Assembly (NCBI GenBank): GCA_016285455.1 | Contig: JAEEQS010000012.1 | Span: 1 to 56,777, forward strand | Length of the DNA stretch: 56,777 nucleotides | Direction: 5' to 3' | From: Bacteroidales bacterium | GTDB taxonomy: Bacteria; Bacteroidota; Bacteroidia; Bacteroidales; UBA932 | Shown here: positions 16,231 to 24,242 of the stretch, piece by piece | Numbering within the stretch: the first letter of the stretch is position 1 | Layout of the letters: every line of letters starts with the position of its first letter | The notes under the pieces: generated by a model | The model's database searches: none | What the model saw: the letters and a program-made list of their open reading frames with translations, nothing else | Told to the model about the DNA's origin: nothing | Translations under genes and position numbers: made by a program

Positions 16231-17565
16231 CTAAATGTTGATTTCAATTCCGGTGTAGAACTTAAGCACCTGCAGGTTGTACAGCGCCATATATTTGGAC
16301 TGTGCAAGAGACAGTTCAGCCGCCATATAAGTGCTTCTCTCCTGTTCCATCTCCGCGATGTTCTTCATGCCAAGTTTGAATTGCTCAACTGCGAGCTCAT
16401 AGCTGAGGCGGGCGCTCTCGTAAGCTTTCTTGGCGCTTATGTACTGCTGCTGGGAGTTGCGGGCGTTAAGGTAAACGGTTTCGATAGTTGTGTAGAGGTT
16501 GTCTTCAGCTTCTTCGGCTTCCAGCTTGGATTGCTCAAGATCGTTGCGGGCCTTTTCCACCGCGCTTTTATTTTGCCGCTGGCTGTAGATAGGGATGGAA
16601 AGGTTAAGGCCGAGGGAGTTGCTCCAGTTGTTCTTGATCTGGCGGCCGAAGTTACCCCCGCTGCTGTTGTTGGTTCCTGAAGAAGCAGAGAGTGAGAGTC
16701 TTGGGGCATATCCCATCTTTACTCCCTTGAGGTTCAGTTCGCTGTTCTGTATGCCTATGTTGCTTATTTCTATTTCCGGACGAAGTTCCATTGCACGGTT
16801 GAAAACCTCATCCCTGGAAGGAAGGATCTCAAGAATCCTTTCCTCAGATATTTCCGGAGTCAGGATGTCCAGAGCGTCTCTTTGCATCCTCATTGCGGTT
16901 TTCAGAGACAGCAGATCATTGTCATACTGGCTCTTGGCATTGGTTATCTGATAGAGATCGGATGCGTTTTGGCTTTCCAGCTTTGCCACGTCTGCCTTAG
17001 ACATGCTTCCTGCCTTAAGGAATTCCAGGCCTCTGTCCCACAGGGCCTTGGATGCGGCAGCATTCTCTTCTTTCATCTTAATGGTCTCCTTGTCGTAGAG
17101 AACCTGTATGTAAAGCTGCGCTATTCTGAGCTTGAGGTCCAGAATGCTTTTCTCCATACTTAGATTCTGGATCTTCAGGCTGTTCTCGCTCTTTTCTATG
17201 TTTCTGCGGATGCTTCCTCCGTTATAGAGGGTCATTCCGGCCGATACGCCGTAGTTTCCTCCATAATGGCTTTTTGAGGAAGCGCTGTTAAACCAGTTGT
17301 TGCTGACGCTCTGGCCCATGGAGGCGGATACGTCGGGGTATCTGGCGGCTTTGGCCGTTAGAACGTCTATCTTGGCATTCTCCACGTTCAGCTGATTGGA
17401 TTCAATGTCGTGATTATGCTCTACAGCGTAATCCGTGCACTCTCTGAGAGTCCATAGCCGCGATGCATGGCTGTCTGTGTTTTGTGAAAAAGACTGTGAA
17501 ACTGAAATAACCGGGAGCAGCAAAAAGAGGAGAAGTCTGCTTACGTTGTTGATATAATGGGCCAT
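16231..17565 (-). CDS. TolC-family outer-membrane efflux protein
   Basis: The protein has 444 residues with a signal peptide (to about residue 27). The tandem outer-membrane efflux repeats are visible: LRECTDYAVEHNHDIESNQL near residue 41 and its counterpart after residue 235 (ELRPEIEISNIGIQNSELNLKG). Long helices (residues 140-200 and 340-430) build the periplasmic tunnel, and LRIAQLYIQVLYDKET is typical. The trimer would form the outer-membrane duct for the adaptor/ABC pump encoded next. It heads the operon, 21 bases before the adaptor gene. Only a partial -7-like ATATTTA is seen upstream. Confidence 0.92.
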   Translation of the reverse strand: MAHYINNVSRLLLFLLLPVISVSQSFSQNTDSHASRLWTLRECTDYAVEHNHDIESNQLNVENAKIDVLTAKAARYPDVSASMGQSVSNNWFNSASSKSHYGGNYGVSAGMTLYNGGSIRRNIEKSENSLKIQNLSMEKSILDLKLRIAQLYIQVLYDKETIKMKEENAAASKALWDRGLEFLKAGSMSKADVAKLESQNASDLYQITNAKSQYDNDLLSLKTAMRMQRDALDILTPEISEERILEILPSRDEVFNRAMELRPEIEISNIGIQNSELNLKGVKMGYAPRLSLSASSGTNNSSGGNFGRQIKNNWSNSLGLNLSIPIYSQRQNKSAVEKARNDLEQSKLEAEEAEDNLYTTIETVYLNARNSQQQYISAKKAYESARLSYELAVEQFKLGMKNIAEMEQERSTYMAAELSLAQSKYMALYNLQVLKFYTGIEINI

Positions 17566-17625
17566 AATGATGCTGTGTTCTATTATGTCTGAATGTTCTT
17601 AATATGTAAATATGATGCTCCAGAC

Positions 17626-17657
17626 TTTGTAAAGTTAAAAAAATCAGTGTAAATTTG
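17626..17657 (+). promoter_or_regulatory. Canonical promoter of the methyltransferase operon
   Basis: TTTG (17626-17629), a 20-base spacer and TAAATTTG (17650-17657) match the consensus exactly. The ATG at 17674 is 16 bases further. Confidence 0.85.
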
Positions 17658-17673
17658 AAAAAATAAAATCGCG

Positions 17674-18756
17674 ATGAAATTAGAATCTCCGCTCAAGCAA
17701 AAATACGGAAAAGACAAAAAATCTATACTTGAAGCACAGCGTGCGGCTCAGGAAATTGCCTTTGCGCCGATTGCGTTCCAGGCTTCCAGGATGATGCTCA
17801 AATTGGGTGTATTCCAGGCTCTTAAGGATAATCCCGACGGTCTTTCAATGGAAGAAATCGCCGAGAAGACCAATATCTCCAAATACGCTGCAAAGGTTCT
17901 GGTTGAGGCTTCCCTTTCCATCGGCACGGTAATAGTAAAGGATGACAGGTTCTTCCTGACCAAGACCGGCTGGTATCTTCTTACCGACAAGATGACTCGT
18001 GTGAACATGGATTTTGTCAACGATGTTAACTATCTGGGATTCTTTCACTTGGAGGAGGCTCTGAAAGAGGGGAGGCCTGCCGGGCTTAAGGCTCTGGGAG
18101 ACTGGCCTACGGTTTATGAGGGGCTTAAATACCTCGATGAGCCGGCAAAGAGTAGCTGGTTTGCCTTTGACCATTTCTACTCCGACAATTCCTTTGACCA
18201 GGCACTGAAAATAGTCTTTAATAAACCTGTTATCAAGCTTCTTGACGTTGGCGGCAACACCGGAAAGTTCTCTATGAAATGTGTGGAATTCAACCCAGAT
18301 GTTAACGTTACCGTAATGGATCTTCCGGGCCAGCTGGATATGCTCAAGGAGAACATAAAGGGCAAACCCGGCGCAGACAGAATCAGTACCTGCCCGAGAA
18401 ACCTCCTCAAAGACTCTGACTATCCGAAAGGATTCGATGTCATCTGGATGAGCCAGTTCCTGGACTGCTTCTCGGAAGAGCAGATATTCCAGATTGTCAC
18501 CAACGCCAAGCAAAGCCTGAACAAAGACGGAAGGCTCATCATTATGGAAAACCTTTGGGACAGGCAGCAGTACGAGACTGCAACTTACTGCCTTACAATG
18601 ACCAGCCTTTACTTTACCGCCATTGCCAACGGAAACTCCAAGATGTACCACAGCCAAGACTTCATAGACATCCTGGAAAAGGCCGGCTACAAGATTTCCG
18701 CTATCCACGACAACGTTGGCGGCTACGGCCACACCATAATTGAATGTATGTTATAA
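17674..18756 (+). CDS. Class I SAM-dependent methyltransferase (O-methyltransferase type)
   Basis: The protein has 360 residues. The first 110 residues form the winged-helix dimerisation domain of plant-type/antibiotic O-methyltransferases (ASRMMLKLGVFQALKDNPDG, MEEIAEKTNISKYAAKVLVE, and a DDRFFLTKTGWYLL wing). The Rossmann part begins with the SAM motif LLDVGGNTGKFSM (residues 189-201), then VTVMDLPGQLDML with the acidic residue that holds the ribose. FDVIWMSQFLDCFSEEQ and GRLIIMENLWD follow. The substrate is not predictable; relatives methylate hydroxyl groups of secondary metabolites or isoprenoid-like compounds. It is the first gene of a two-gene unit. Confidence 0.85.
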   Translation: MKLESPLKQKYGKDKKSILEAQRAAQEIAFAPIAFQASRMMLKLGVFQALKDNPDGLSMEEIAEKTNISKYAAKVLVEASLSIGTVIVKDDRFFLTKTGWYLLTDKMTRVNMDFVNDVNYLGFFHLEEALKEGRPAGLKALGDWPTVYEGLKYLDEPAKSSWFAFDHFYSDNSFDQALKIVFNKPVIKLLDVGGNTGKFSMKCVEFNPDVNVTVMDLPGQLDMLKENIKGKPGADRISTCPRNLLKDSDYPKGFDVIWMSQFLDCFSEEQIFQIVTNAKQSLNKDGRLIIMENLWDRQQYETATYCLTMTSLYFTAIANGNSKMYHSQDFIDILEKAGYKISAIHDNVGGYGHTIIECML

Positions 18757-18759
18757 TTG

Positions 18760-19917
18760 ATGAATATGAAAAGAATAGTAATCGCGATTATGCTTCTGGC
18801 ATTGCCGGTTTCTGGATTCTGCCAGTTTACTGAAGATGGCTCAAAGATTGTCAAAAAGCATTTGGACGAGCTTCTGAATGACGCGGATGATGACCGCAAG
18901 GTTGATCTGTATGCAGATTATGACGTGGATGGTGACGGAGAGAACGAGCTGGTTCTTGCCAGCTATGACCTGAGGCGTACCACGGTTTATTCCTTGAAGG
19001 CTGACAAGAAGATTCTAGAGCCGATGCCGCTTTCAAATGAGCAGGCTGCTGCTTTGCAGGACAGGGGAAAGATGTATTACAATCAGATAGAGTATCTGGT
19101 TGGCGCTCTTGGGCTAGACGAGGACGACCATCTGAAGGTGCTGGATCCTATGTTTATCTGGGATGCCAATCTTGCCGCAAACCGCTTTACTTTCGATATT
19201 GGCAAGGATGATGCTATCGGAACCCGGGATGATCTTCTTCCGCTGTATACCAAGATGGTTTTCAAGCCGCACGTTGGAGACGTTAAGTATCTGGGCGTAA
19301 AGGAATGCAGCAAAGATTATTACGACTATTCTCTTATCTGGAAGATGGTGGACCCGGAGTTTATCAAGAAAGAGTTCAGAGGCTACAGGAGCGAGGAGGT
19401 TGCTCCGATACTGTTCAAGGAAGGATTTGACAGGACAATCCATCTTCTTAATTTCTCAAGATGGAAGAATGGCGAGCCTATCAAGACCGTGGGCAAAGAC
19501 GTAAAGGATATTATCCTCAAGTACTATCGCGGAGAAAAGATAGCCGGAATACGCTATGTGGCTGACTGCCAGGAAAACGAGAGAAGCTGGTATAGAGTCG
19601 TATTTGCAAGGAAAGGAAACGTAGGGCACTGCGCGCTTGTATGTATAGCGGAAGGGGATGTAGCATCCGTATGGGACGAATTCTGGGATCTGAATGAGTT
19701 CGGAGCTGGCCCTAACGATTTGTGGTACGGCGGAAGCCTGGAGGATTTCTGGGGTTGGAAGCAGGTTGAGTTTATGGCTATGTGGGGCTCTCCAAAGGGC
19801 CTGGAGATTGCCGTTAGATGGCCGTCTCTGGAAGGATACCATTACAGCATACTCCGCGAATACGGCAACAAAATGGTGATTGCCTCTGAAGAGTACCAGT
19901 ACTTCGGAGCTTATTAG
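18760..19917 (+). CDS. Exported protein with a D-x-D-G-D-G loop
   Basis: This protein of about 385 residues has a signal peptide (MNMKRIVIAIMLLALPVSGFC). Close to the mature N-terminus, DLYADYDVDGDGENELVLA is a calcium-binding-type loop (DxDGDG..E) like those in FG-GAP/VCBS and dockerin repeats. The rest (residues 60-385) shows no domain I know; it is rich in Trp, Tyr and Asp (YSLIWKMVDPEF, WDEFWDLNEFGAGPNDLWYGG). It starts just after the methyltransferase stop (TAATTGATG), so the two form an operon. Starts at 18760 and 18766 are both possible; the TTG at 18757 is unlikely. Its last bases overlap the convergent transporter gene by four bases. Confidence 0.65.
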   Translation: MNMKRIVIAIMLLALPVSGFCQFTEDGSKIVKKHLDELLNDADDDRKVDLYADYDVDGDGENELVLASYDLRRTTVYSLKADKKILEPMPLSNEQAAALQDRGKMYYNQIEYLVGALGLDEDDHLKVLDPMFIWDANLAANRFTFDIGKDDAIGTRDDLLPLYTKMVFKPHVGDVKYLGVKECSKDYYDYSLIWKMVDPEFIKKEFRGYRSEEVAPILFKEGFDRTIHLLNFSRWKNGEPIKTVGKDVKDIILKYYRGEKIAGIRYVADCQENERSWYRVVFARKGNVGHCALVCIAEGDVASVWDEFWDLNEFGAGPNDLWYGGSLEDFWGWKQVEFMAMWGSPKGLEIAVRWPSLEGYHYSILREYGNKMVIASEEYQYFGAY

Positions 19918-20768
19918 TTTTTCTTTACAATAGCTACGTAAATCAGTAGCACAACGTTCATCAGCAGGGCGTAGATGATGGCCGGGATGGCCAGAGCCGA
20001 GTTGTTAAAAATGAACGGGCTGGAAGCTATGGCTATGGCCTGGGCTGCGTTCTGCATACCCACTTCTATAATGATTGTTTTGCGGTCTCTTTTCTGGAGC
20101 TTTATGGCTCTGGAAAGCAGGGCTGATACTGCTATTGACAGGATGAGCATTGCCAGGACAACAGTTCCCAGAAGCAGTATATTCTCAGCGATGGTTTTGT
20201 GGTGCTGGATGAAGAATACAGCAGCAAGAAGCATCAGGGCCGGGAAGGCAATCTTGGAGATGACCTTGTCTGTCTTCTTTGCGGCGTTTGGCCAAAGCCT
20301 TGTCATAAGGAAGCCCAGAAGAATAGGCACGAACATCAGCACTATGTTCTGTATCAGGAGCTTGCCAACAGGCAGATTTATGCTCCCGAAAGCCTCGAAG
20401 CCGCTGCAGCGGTTGAGGGCAAGCTGAAGGACTATAGGGATGGTGAACATAGTGATAATACTGCTCAGTGCAGTGAGGGTGATAGAAAGAGCCACGTTTC
20501 CGCCGGCAATCTTGGAGAATACGTTGGAAGAACTGCCGCCGGGGCAGCAGGCAATAAGGATGACTCCAATGTAGAATAGGGCAGGGAGGCTGAAGATTTC
20601 AGCAATGGCAAATGCCAGAGCCGGCAGGATGATAAGCTGGCCGGCAAGGCCTGCAAGCAAAGCCGCCGGCTTTTTTGCAAGCGTCTTGAAATCGCTGAGA
20701 TTCAGGCTTAAACCAAGCCCGAACATCAGGACTATAAGTATCGGGATTACAATGAATATCGAATTCAT
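19914..20768 (-). CDS. BASS-family (bile acid:sodium symporter-like) transporter
   Basis: The protein has 284 residues with nine to ten membrane helices and no large loops. The motifs CCPGGSSSNVFSKIAGGNVALSITLTA (residues about 73-99, the unwound helix and sodium site region) and VGMQNAAQAIAIAS (residues about 238-251, the matching inverted repeat) identify the BASS family. Members couple sodium to uptake of bile acids, 2-keto acids, pantoate or other organic anions; the substrate here cannot be read from sequence. Its ATG overlaps the TAA of the upstream lipoprotein by one base (TAATG), so translation is coupled. It is last in a three-gene operon with two paralogous lipoproteins. Confidence 0.88.
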   Translation of the reverse strand: MNSIFIVIPILIVLMFGLGLSLNLSDFKTLAKKPAALLAGLAGQLIILPALAFAIAEIFSLPALFYIGVILIACCPGGSSSNVFSKIAGGNVALSITLTALSSIITMFTIPIVLQLALNRCSGFEAFGSINLPVGKLLIQNIVLMFVPILLGFLMTRLWPNAAKKTDKVISKIAFPALMLLAAVFFIQHHKTIAENILLLGTVVLAMLILSIAVSALLSRAIKLQKRDRKTIIIEVGMQNAAQAIAIASSPFIFNNSALAIPAIIYALLMNVVLLIYVAIVKKN

Positions 20769-21460
20769 TACTGCTCAGAGCCTTCCATTTCGCTTGGATC
20801 CGGTTCTTCTCCAATCATTCCGTTCAGGAATCCAAGCGGGGTAAATCTGGAGTCTTCAATTCCGTTTTGAATAAAATGCCAGCCGTCGTTTTCCAGCATT
20901 TTGTCTAGCTTTTCATAGAAAGGGCGGGTTTTCTCTTCCGGATATGAAGTGTTATTGTTTCCGGCCACAAAGAACTGCATCTTAGGCTCTCCGGTCTCGA
21001 AATCCATCTGTCCGCACTCCATAAAGTCAGGGCCCACAACGTGGCTGTTTTGCAACTCAAAAAAGCGAAGGACGGTGTATCCTGAAGGGAAATGTATGTC
21101 CATCCTGATAATGTTGCCGCAATATGTGAGTTTGGAATGCTCTTCATCCTGGTCGGCAATCAGTTCAACGTTGCCACTTCCGCAGCAGAAAATCCAGGCG
21201 TTTGAGCTATTTTCCTCCTTTAGGTACATCTCCTGAATTCCGTCGTTGTCGATATCCAGAAAAACGTAGTTGGTGTAAAACAAATCTGCATCGGGAGTAC
21301 ATTCTAAAATAAGCTGCTCAACGCGCTTGACGCTGTCTTTGAACAATTGCTCAGCATCAATCTCCTTGGCCTGTGTCTCAGTCTGATCTGTGTTCTGGCT
21401 GGTTTTGCAGGCTGCGGCAAGAAGCGTGAATGCTATTGCAATCGCGATTATCTTATTCAT
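20768..21460 (-). CDS. Lipoprotein with D-x-D-x-DG motif (paralogue of the upstream gene)
   Basis: The protein has 230 residues. The leader ends in LLAAAC, a lipobox with Cys18. The body is alignable to the next gene upstream: QLFKDSVKRVEQL / KFFKENIEKVEAL, then TNYVFLDIDNDGIQEMYLKE, a WIFCCGSG segment, VVGPDFME and YPEEKTRPFYEKLDKM. The DxDxDG..E loop looks calcium-binding. No known family comes to mind. It is translationally coupled to the BASS transporter gene and begins 15 bases after the upstream paralogue, so the two lipoproteins and the transporter probably act together in the envelope. Confidence 0.7.
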   Translation of the reverse strand: MNKIIAIAIAFTLLAAACKTSQNTDQTETQAKEIDAEQLFKDSVKRVEQLILECTPDADLFYTNYVFLDIDNDGIQEMYLKEENSSNAWIFCCGSGNVELIADQDEEHSKLTYCGNIIRMDIHFPSGYTVLRFFELQNSHVVGPDFMECGQMDFETGEPKMQFFVAGNNNTSYPEEKTRPFYEKLDKMLENDGWHFIQNGIEDSRFTPLGFLNGMIGEEPDPSEMEGSEQ

Positions 21461-21475
21461 AATCAGTATATTCTG

Positions 21476-22129
21476 TTATTCTTGCTCGTCTTCTGGAACC
21501 TTTCCGTTAAGCTCCCAGATAGGCTTGAAAATCCTTCCTTCATTCAGGAGTTCCCAGTCTGTTGTTTTCTTCAGCTCGTTTACCTTTTCAAAGAACGGGC
21601 GGGTCTTTTCTTCTGGATAGTCTCCGTCAAAGTCTGTTATCGGATGATAGATGGTGGCGGTGGAATCCTCTGTGCCCCAGACAAACTCATCCAATTCAAA
21701 GAAGTCCGGGCCTACGCAGGAGCTGTTGACAATCTCGTAATAGCCTGAGTAGAAGGCTCCGGTTCCAGCTGATCCTGAGAGCATCAGTATGTTGCCAAGC
21801 TGGGAGAGATGAAGCTTGTAGTTTTCGGCGGCAACCAGCTGGAGTGTATCCGCTCCGCAGCAAAGCAGCCATCCGCTGTCTGATACTTCGTCTCTGACGT
21901 AAAGCTCGTCCACACCGTCTTTGTCTATATCGACGTAAGTATAGCTTGCGCCAAAGAATTCTGCTTCGTCGCTGGCTCTTTCCTCCATACAGAGTGCTTC
22001 AACCTTTTCAATGTTTTCTTTGAAGAATTTCTGGGCATCCACTTTCTTGACAGGAGTCTCAGCTGGTGTGTTCTTGCAGCCAGAAAGGGCTAATGCAACT
22101 GCTGCGGCAATGATGAGATACTTTTTCAT
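21476..22129 (-). CDS. Lipoprotein with D-x-D-x-DG motif (paralogue of the downstream gene)
   Basis: This 217-residue protein starts at ATG 22129 (MKKYLIIAAAVALALSGC), so the lipid Cys is residue 18. The longer in-frame start at 22153 lacks a leader and is rejected. The motif ASYTYVDIDKDGVDELYVRDE matches the neighbour's loop, and WLLCCGAD, CVGPDFFELDEF and YPEEKTRPFFEKVNEL complete the alignment. Identity is moderate, so the duplication is old. It is first in the lipoprotein-lipoprotein-transporter operon and divergent from the HD hydrolase gene. The function is unknown. Confidence 0.7.
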   Translation of the reverse strand: MKKYLIIAAAVALALSGCKNTPAETPVKKVDAQKFFKENIEKVEALCMEERASDEAEFFGASYTYVDIDKDGVDELYVRDEVSDSGWLLCCGADTLQLVAAENYKLHLSQLGNILMLSGSAGTGAFYSGYYEIVNSSCVGPDFFELDEFVWGTEDSTATIYHPITDFDGDYPEEKTRPFFEKVNELKKTTDWELLNEGRIFKPIWELNGKVPEDEQE

Positions 22130-22183
22130 AGTATTTGGATTTATTTTTTGCAAGATACGAAATTCCCTCTGGATGAAAAAGAT

Positions 22184-22191
22184 TATCTTTG
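22184..22191 (+). promoter_or_regulatory. Likely -7 element of the HD hydrolase gene
   Basis: TATCTTTG ends nine bases before ATG 22201, so the mRNA would have a very short leader. No good -33 element is visible. The motif also covers the TTG at 22189, which argues against that longer start. Confidence 0.5.
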
Positions 22192-22200
22192 ATATTGGTT

Positions 22201-23205
22201 ATGATAGAAAGGCTCCTGGACATATATTCAGAAGAAATTCCGGCTTTCCTGTACGAGATTGCGGATTCGCCACAGATGCAGAGGCTGAAGGGTATAGGCA
22301 TGAACTGCGGGTGCGAATACACGTCTTTTCCGCTCTTTTCAGCCCTGGAACCTTATTCCAGATTTATGCATAGCGTGGGAGTGGGGGCCATTGTCTGGAA
22401 CTTTACACGCGATCCCAAGCAGGCTATAGCCGGCCTTCTCCACGATGTGGCTTCTCCCGCTTTTGCGCACGTGATAGATTTTATGAAGGGAGATTATCTG
22501 GTTCAAGAGTCCACGGAAGAAAGGACAGCGTCTATAATAGCCTCTTCTGTTTCTATCTGCGAGGTTCTGGCTATGCTTGGAATATCTATAGGTCAAGTGT
22601 CTGACTATCATCTTTATCCGATTGCAGACAACGATAGTCCACGGCTTAGCGCAGACCGCCTGGAATACACAATGGGGAATATCTTGAACTACAAGTACGG
22701 AACGCTGGATGATGTTTCAAGATATTACGGCAATCTGACTGTGGCAGAGAATGAAGAAGGTGAGCAGGAACTTTGCTTCAGAAACGGGGATATCGCTGAG
22801 GAATTTGCCCTAAAGGCTCTGGATTGCGGGAAAGTCTATGTGTGCGATGCTGACAGGTATTCTATGCAGTATTTGGCTCAAATCGTAAAGAGTGCGATTG
22901 GCAGGGGAACTGTTACGGAAGATATGCTCTACGAGATTGAGAAGAAGGTGATCGTGGCATTAACATCGGATGACGCCGGACGCAAGGACTGGGAGAGCTT
23001 CCGAAGTCTTTGCAAGACTGAAAGATGTGAAGAAGGGAAGGCTTATCCAGTTTACAGGATTGACGCAAAGAAGCGCTTTATAGATCCTTATGTTGCCGGA
23101 AGGGGCCGGACTAGTGTACTTTCTGCCAAATTCAAGGAGGCTGTAACTGCTTTCAGGGAGTATTCCTTTGACTATCCGGTTGCAGGTTGCAGTGATTGTG
23201 TTTAA
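22201..23205 (+). CDS. HD-domain phosphohydrolase
   Basis: The protein has 334 residues from ATG 22201. The metal-binding set of the HD superfamily is complete: His57 (SRFMHSVGVG), His81-Asp82 (AGLLHDVASPAFAH) and Asp152 (LSADRLEYT). The N-terminal phrase 'I.DSPQMQRLKGIGM' and the spacing are those of dGTPase/SamHD1-like HD enzymes, which cleave phosphate bonds in nucleotides. The C-terminal region (residues 200-334) is helical and without a known partner domain. The substrate could be dNTPs or another nucleotide. It is divergent from the lipoprotein operon and followed by an exported protein gene with its own promoter. Confidence 0.8.
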   Translation: MIERLLDIYSEEIPAFLYEIADSPQMQRLKGIGMNCGCEYTSFPLFSALEPYSRFMHSVGVGAIVWNFTRDPKQAIAGLLHDVASPAFAHVIDFMKGDYLVQESTEERTASIIASSVSICEVLAMLGISIGQVSDYHLYPIADNDSPRLSADRLEYTMGNILNYKYGTLDDVSRYYGNLTVAENEEGEQELCFRNGDIAEEFALKALDCGKVYVCDADRYSMQYLAQIVKSAIGRGTVTEDMLYEIEKKVIVALTSDDAGRKDWESFRSLCKTERCEEGKAYPVYRIDAKKRFIDPYVAGRGRTSVLSAKFKEAVTAFREYSFDYPVAGCSDCV

Positions 23206-23210
23206 ATTTG
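23180..23210 (+). promoter_or_regulatory. Promoter of the exported protein / GntP genes
   Basis: TTG (23180-23182), a 20-base spacer and TAAATTTG (23203-23210) fit the consensus. The element overlaps the 3' end of the HD gene. ATG 23235 follows 24 bases later. Confidence 0.7.
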
Positions 23211-23234
23211 AAAGAATTATTGGAGACTCTTTAT

Positions 23235-24224
23235 ATGAAAAAGTTTTTTCTCTCATCGGCTGCTATTCTTGTTGCCGCTATGTGTATTGCACAGACTTCC
23301 AAGAGAATGCCCCTGCCTAAACTGAAATTCAACGATAAGGCTCAACAGGAGATATTCGACTTGGTGGCATCTCGTTACAATGCTAATGAAGAATTGGGTT
23401 TTGAAGGGGAGTGGCTGGATCAGTACTGGACAGATCATCAGAAAGAAAGGCTGGGATTGGTCTTTCTGCAGTATCTCATTTATGATAAGGACTCATTTGG
23501 AGACGTTCACGCCAGCAAGGATGCAGTTGCTGTTGGCAAGGCTCTGATTGATTGGTATATAGGACAGACGGGAAAGAAAATTCCGCTTTCTTTCCCATAT
23601 AATTACAAGGCATATAAGGCTTGCGTGGAAGGGTTCCTCAATCCGGTCAAGGGTCCAATGTGCGATGGCAGCCAAATGGATATGAACCAGTATTCTTATC
23701 TAGACAGCGATATGACACAGTTCCTTGGAATGCTTAAGCAGAATTTGGTTTCATCGCGTTTCAAGAGTTCTAACCTGAAGGCAGCCCTTGATGCTGAAAA
23801 CGAAGCCTGGCTGCAGCTAAGGAACAGTGTCAGCAATACCTTCTACCAGCATAAGGTTAATATAAACGGAGGAATAGGATATTCCCTTCTTCCTCTGGAA
23901 GTTGGCGGGATGATGGATTACGCGGACAGGGTAAGGGATTCATCTCTGAGCGTTCTCTATTCCATTTCCGTAGAGAATCCGGGAGCGGTCTATGCATTGA
24001 GCGAGGAAGACTTGAGCCAAGCTCCTGCGTTTTTCGCTGGCAGCATGAAAGAAGATAATATGGATATCTCCAATTTTATTAAGCTTTGGGACAGCTTCCT
24101 GGAAAAGAGAAAGGATGTTGGGGAGCTTCTTCCTCAGAGCCTGAAAGAGATTTACCAAAGGGATACTATGAGGTATTACAGGATCCTGCTCAGGATCTTG
24201 GCAAGTGAAGACGATTGCTTTTGA
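23235..24224 (+). CDS. Exported hypothetical protein
   Basis: The protein has 329 residues from ATG 23235, with a signal peptide (MKKFFLSSAAILVAAMCIAQ). The in-frame ATG at 23196 lies before the promoter and is rejected. The mature protein looks mostly helical, with AQQEIFDLVASRYNANEELG, LKAALDAENEAWLQLRNSV and FIKLWDSFLEKRKDVGELL. Lysozyme-inhibitor-like domains have an 'L..AQ..W..YR...C' segment of this kind (DAENEAWLQLRNSVSNTFY), but the similarity is slight. It precedes a GntP-type permease by 18 bases and is probably co-transcribed with it. Confidence 0.6.
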   Translation: MKKFFLSSAAILVAAMCIAQTSKRMPLPKLKFNDKAQQEIFDLVASRYNANEELGFEGEWLDQYWTDHQKERLGLVFLQYLIYDKDSFGDVHASKDAVAVGKALIDWYIGQTGKKIPLSFPYNYKAYKACVEGFLNPVKGPMCDGSQMDMNQYSYLDSDMTQFLGMLKQNLVSSRFKSSNLKAALDAENEAWLQLRNSVSNTFYQHKVNINGGIGYSLLPLEVGGMMDYADRVRDSSLSVLYSISVENPGAVYALSEEDLSQAPAFFAGSMKEDNMDISNFIKLWDSFLEKRKDVGELLPQSLKEIYQRDTMRYYRILLRILASEDDCF

Positions 24225-24242
24225 CATTAAACTAGAACAGAT

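Noticed and set aside
17845..18732. 295-codon minus-strand frame inside the methyltransferase gene
   Set aside because: It is antisense to a protein with all SAM-binding motifs; the codon pattern mirrors the real gene.
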